Source: Type-B symbiont of Plautia stali (GTDB lineage Bacteria > Pseudomonadota > Gammaproteobacteria > Enterobacterales > Enterobacteriaceae). Taken from it: 64,000 bases of DNA. The stretch spans positions 62,001 to 126,000 of the forward strand of contig BBOA01000005.1 in NCBI GenBank assembly GCA_001485295.1, written 5' to 3'. Under the pieces are notes generated by a model. It did no database searches, was not told the origin of the DNA, and saw only the letters and a program-made list of their open reading frames with translations. The translations under genes and the position numbers were made by a program. Below, in pieces: positions 61,413 to 64,000 of the stretch (its first letter is position 1; every line of letters begins with the position of its first letter).

Positions 61413-61430
61413 AGGGCGGCGTCGCCGCCC
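61413..61430 (-). terminator. hairpin after hslO
   Basis: GGGCGGCG/CGCCGCCC stem with a minimal loop, then CTTTCC on the minus strand, 9 bp past the hslO stop. A weak U-tract, so moderate certainty. Confidence 0.5.
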
Positions 61431-61439
61431 AGTGAGTCA

Positions 61440-62312
61440 TCAGTAAATGATGTCGTTGCTTTCGCCGTCAGCGCCGCCTTTACGGATCGCCGCAATATCG
61501 ACCGCGTCGTAGACGTAGTGAGTGCCGCAGTAGTCGCAGTACATATCGACCTGACCATCCTCTTCGATGATCTCGTCAACTTCATGCTGAGGCAGGGTTT
61601 TCAGCACTTCGCCGTAGCGCTCGCACGAGCAGGTGCACTTAAAGCTCACCGGCTGCTGATCGAATACCGGCGCTTCTTCCTGATGATAGAGGCGCTACAG
61701 CACGTCGGTGGCCGGCAGATCGATCAGCACTTCGCTCTTCACGGTTTCCGTCAGCGTCGCCAGATGGTTGAAGTCCTCGGGCTGGGTATCCTGCATCGGC
61801 AGGACCTGCAGAAGGATGCCAGCCGCGCCTTTTTCATTGGTGCGAATAAACAGCCGGGTCGGCAGCTGTTTGGAGCGCATAAAGTAGCCTTCTAGGCAGG
61901 AGGCCAGCGTCTCTCCCTCCAGACCGACCACGCCCTGATAGCGTTCGCCTTTCTCCGGCGAAATGGTGATTACTAGATAGCCGGTGCCGACCATGCTTTT
62001 CAGCGTGCTGTCGGCTAGGATCTCGCCCTTCACGCGCGCCACGCCGCGCAGCTCCTGACGGTTATTGCCGTTGATGACCGCCAGTGACAGCAGTCCGTCT
62101 CCCCTCAGCTGGACCGTGATGTCGCCGTAGAACTTCAGGATGGCGGTCAGCAGGCTGGTCGCCACCAGCAGCTCGCCCAGAAGCGTCTGCACCGGCGCCG
62201 GATAGTCATGATTTTTGATGATTTCCTGCCAAGTGTGGCTGACATTCACCAGCTCGACGCGCACGGCCACATTTTCAAACAGGTAACGATGTAGTTGATC
62301 TTGTACAGACAT
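61440..62312 (-). pseudogene. hslO: Hsp33 redox chaperone with a single amber codon
   Basis: Codons 1-205 give an undamaged chaperone domain: [20 protein letters not shown] to [18 protein letters not shown] at 61697-61695 replaces the Trp of LWRLYHQEE. The same frame then continues without further damage through [20 protein letters not shown] and [20 protein letters not shown] to TGA; the four zinc/redox Cys (CTC and CDYC) are all there. Hsp33 is a holdase switched on by oxidation. Only one change separates it from a working gene, so the loss is very recent. Confidence 0.88.
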
Positions 62313-62330
62313 AAAGTTTTTCTCGTTGGG

Positions 62331-62546
62331 GCTAACCTTGGTCGTCGCCCGTTAATTTAAATTTCAGCAGATCGCAGCGTTCTTTTTATCGGGGCGGCGA
62401 TCGGAATGCGGCATGCTGAGCGCGTTCATCTTGCACGCCAGCGCCACCTTGTAGAGTTGCTGCACCACCTCCGCCGGACCACGCTTGTCGCTCAGATCGG
62501 TAACGATCACGGTGCACTCGTCGTTGCCTTGGCGCAGCGTCAGCTG
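62331..62546 (-). pseudogene. hslR: HslR (Hsp15) C-terminal relic
   Basis: LTLRQGNDECTVIVTDLSDK, RGPAEVVQQLYKVALACKMN and ALSMPHSDRRPDKK match the second half of Hsp15, which binds stalled 50S-tRNA complexes. A lost base then shifts the frame; the native end [16 protein letters not shown] with TAG at 62331-62333 is in the other frame. The S4-type RNA-binding first half is gone, replaced in frame by a piece of igaA at about 62547. Confidence 0.85.
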
Positions 62547-62994
62547 ATACGCTTCTAGCGTCTCTTTGCACACCTGCAGCAGTTCGGCGTTTTCGCTCTC
62601 TTCCTTGCGAATCGATGCGTTGGTCGACCCCGAATGCACCAGCGCTGGCAGCGACGGCTAATCCGTTCCGTAGTTGCTCAGCGAGTGGCCGTTAAGAGAA
62701 ATCACCAGTTGGCACGGTCTGGGTGCGGATCAGCTCAACGTAGTTTTCATCGGTAATGTACAAGCGGGATTTTTTTCGCCTAGCGTGACGGGACGCGATT
62801 TTCTGGCAATCGAGGCGAAATATTTTTCTACCGCGCGCCGTTCGTCATCGGTGAGTTTACGGCAGGGCAGACTGATAAATGACAGCAGTTTTGCCAACGG
62901 CGGACGATGCTGCATAGCGTACCAAAAGCCGATGCCTGCTAGAGCTGAGCAGACCAGCACGCACTATTCTCAATATAATGAGGATTGTGCTCAT
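62547..62994 (-). pseudogene. igaA: IgaA (YrfF) N-terminal relic fused to hslR
   Basis: From ATG 62994: MSTILIIL, a frame slip, then LVCSALAGIGFWYAMQHRPP, CRKLTDDERRAVEKYFASIA, a deletion of roughly 70 residues, YITDENYVELIRTQTVP, another slip with ISLNGHSLSNYGTD and a stop, and STNASIRKEESENAELLQVC, KETLEAY. There it joins hslR. This is the first quarter of IgaA, the membrane protein that restrains the Rcs phosphorelay. The remaining three quarters and yrfG are deleted. IgaA is essential in E. coli and Salmonella unless Rcs is inactivated. Confidence 0.87.
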
Positions 62995-63390
62995 ACTTTT
63001 TGCTCAGTTCAGCTAAAATCCTGCCTTCACGTTAGCCAGATGCTCTCAGATAGAACTGTTATTTAAAACAATTTTGGCGGGAATAAACAACTCTGACAAG
63101 TTATAATGCCGAAGGAAATAACGCGTAAAACCATTAAATTATGAGTTAATGTAGCATGCCTTGTCCGAAGGTTAAACGCTTGAAGCTGAATTAAACATTG
63201 GTCTTTTCTGAATTTTGCCAGAGGGTGTTGACTTATGGCGAAAACGTTAACTGGCATAATAATTCATTGTTTTCGTCCGGCGCGGCGATCTGCCAGACTA
63301 CGCGCTTAAACTCGCTGTCGCACATTCGTCTGCGGTCAGGTAAGCTGATTTTTCCCTAGCAGAGCACGGCGTTGAAAGTCTGAGGCTGAT
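62995..63390. other. intergenic region upstream of nudE
   Basis: This 396-bp A/T-richer region has no convincing gene. TATAAT at 63102-63107 and TTGACT at 63228-63233 with CATAAT at 63255-63260 are promoter-like words, but their spacings are not ideal, so the nudE promoter cannot be placed. Confidence 0.4.
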
Positions 63391-63957
63391 ATGAAGAACT
63401 CGCTAAAAAAACCTGACATCCTCAATGTGGAAACGGTAGCGCGCTCGCGTCTGTTTACCGTTCAATCGGTCGAGCTCGCTTTTAGCAACGGCGCGCGGCG
63501 CGTTTACGAGCGCGTGAAGCCGTCGGAGAGCGAGGCGGTGATGATTGTGCCGATAATCGACGACCAAGTGGTGCTAATTCAGGAGTACGCAGTAGGACTG
63601 GAGAGCTATGAGCTGGGCTTTCCGAAAGGTTCGATCGATCCCGGCGAAAGCGTTTTTGAGGCGGCGAACCGCGAGCTGAAAGAGGAAGCCGGCTTTGGCG
63701 CCGAGAAGCTGGAGTTTCTCAGCAAGCTCACCATGGCGCCCTCTTATTTCTCTAGCAAGATGAATATTGTGATGGCGGAAGGGCTTTACCCGGAGCGGCT
63801 GGAAGGCGACGAGCCGGAACCGCTGATCGAGCATCACTGGCCGCTGGACAACCTGCTGGCGCTGCTGCAGGAGCCCCATTTCCGCGAGGCGCGCACCGTC
63901 AGCGCGCTGTTCTTAGTGCGCGAATGGCTAGTGCGGCAGGGGCGGCTGAGCTACTAA
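63391..63957 (+). CDS. nudE: NudE ADP-ribose/NADH-type Nudix hydrolase
   Basis: A 188-residue Nudix hydrolase that cleaves ADP compounds such as Ap3A, ADP-ribose and NADH. The Nudix box is complete, from GSIDPGESVFEAANRELKEE into AGFG (about residues 79-102), with the upstream ESYELGFPKG typical of ADP-ribose types. The start is ATG 63391 after a TGAGG site. Length is normal and the frame intact. In E. coli it neighbours igaA, as here. Confidence 0.94.
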   Translation: MKNSLKKPDILNVETVARSRLFTVQSVELAFSNGARRVYERVKPSESEAVMIVPIIDDQVVLIQEYAVGLESYELGFPKGSIDPGESVFEAANRELKEEAGFGAEKLEFLSKLTMAPSYFSSKMNIVMAEGLYPERLEGDEPEPLIEHHWPLDNLLALLQEPHFREARTVSALFLVREWLVRQGRLSY

Positions 63958-64000
63958 CGGGTATGACACTGCCTGAAACTGGCATGACTTTTACTTTTAC

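Noticed and set aside
63091-63260. A nudE promoter built from TTGACT (63228) and CATAAT (63255), or from TATAAT at 63102.
   Set aside because: Spacing of 21 bp for the first pair and no matching -35 for the second; not called as a feature.

Overview
The window looks like a chromosome segment of a host-restricted member of the Enterobacterales in an active, fairly recent phase of genome decay. From about 16.4 kb to the right end, gene order follows the well-known 76-78 min region of Escherichia coli (dcrB, yhhQ, tusA, zntA, yhhN/M/L, rsmD, ftsY, ftsE/X, rpoH, liv, ugp, ggt, yhgN, asd, glg, glp, malQ, nfuA, gntX, bioH, yhgF, greB, ompR-envZ, pckA, hslO/R, igaA, nudE). A complete myo-inositol catabolic cluster, absent from E. 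coli K-12, sits between yhhS and dcrB. Coding bias is GC-rich and Erwiniaceae/Pantoea-like. The species cannot be fixed from this sequence alone; an insect gut symbiont related to Pantoea or Erwinia is an inference.

Layout. 0-0.5 kb: a partial binding-protein tail and a uxuA relic. 0.5-4.3 kb: intact yhhT, a dead ABC importer (permease and binding protein) and a dead yhhS. 4.4-16.2 kb: the inositol cluster (iolI, iolA, iolB, iolR, iolE, iolG, iolD, iolC), all open, interrupted only by a 62-bp near-perfect inverted repeat and a hicAB toxin-antitoxin relic. 16.4-23.9 kb: intact dcrB, tusA, yhhL, ftsY and rpoH among broken yhhQ, zntA, yhhN, yhhM, rsmD, ftsE and ftsX. 24.5-33.8 kb: continuous wreckage of the branched-chain amino acid (liv) and glycerol-3-phosphate (ugp) importers, ugpQ, yhhA and ggt. 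33.9-45.6 kb: dead carbonic anhydrase, intact yhgN and asd, then a glycogen operon with glgA and glgP intact, glgB open but lacking a piece of its catalytic barrel, and glgX and glgC dead. 45.9-49.9 kb: dead glpD, glpG, glpR and malQ. 50-64 kb: intact nfuA, bioH, ompR-envZ, pckA and nudE; dead gntX, a DUF1471 gene, a GH13 sugar phosphorylase, yhgF and greB; hslO with one nonsense codon; and an igaA-hslR deletion fusion.

How it works together. Retained functions are housekeeping (FtsY, RpoH, Asd, TusA, NfuA), envelope sensing (OmpR-EnvZ), gluconeogenesis (PckA), biotin synthesis (BioH) and a full route from myo-inositol to acetyl-CoA and a triose phosphate. Lost functions are uptake of amino acids and glycerol phosphate, glycerol and maltodextrin use, zinc export, ADP-glucose synthesis, and several stress and cell-envelope factors. 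The decay is by nonsense mutations, single-base frameshifts and small or medium deletions; no insertion sequence was recognised. Notable signatures are frequent CTAG and CTTGG, in-frame tandem duplications (rpoH, glgX, yhgF) and short perfect inverted repeats inside decaying genes (ugpC twice, yhhA, yhgF). No rRNA, tRNA, CRISPR array or convincing new multi-gene system was found.
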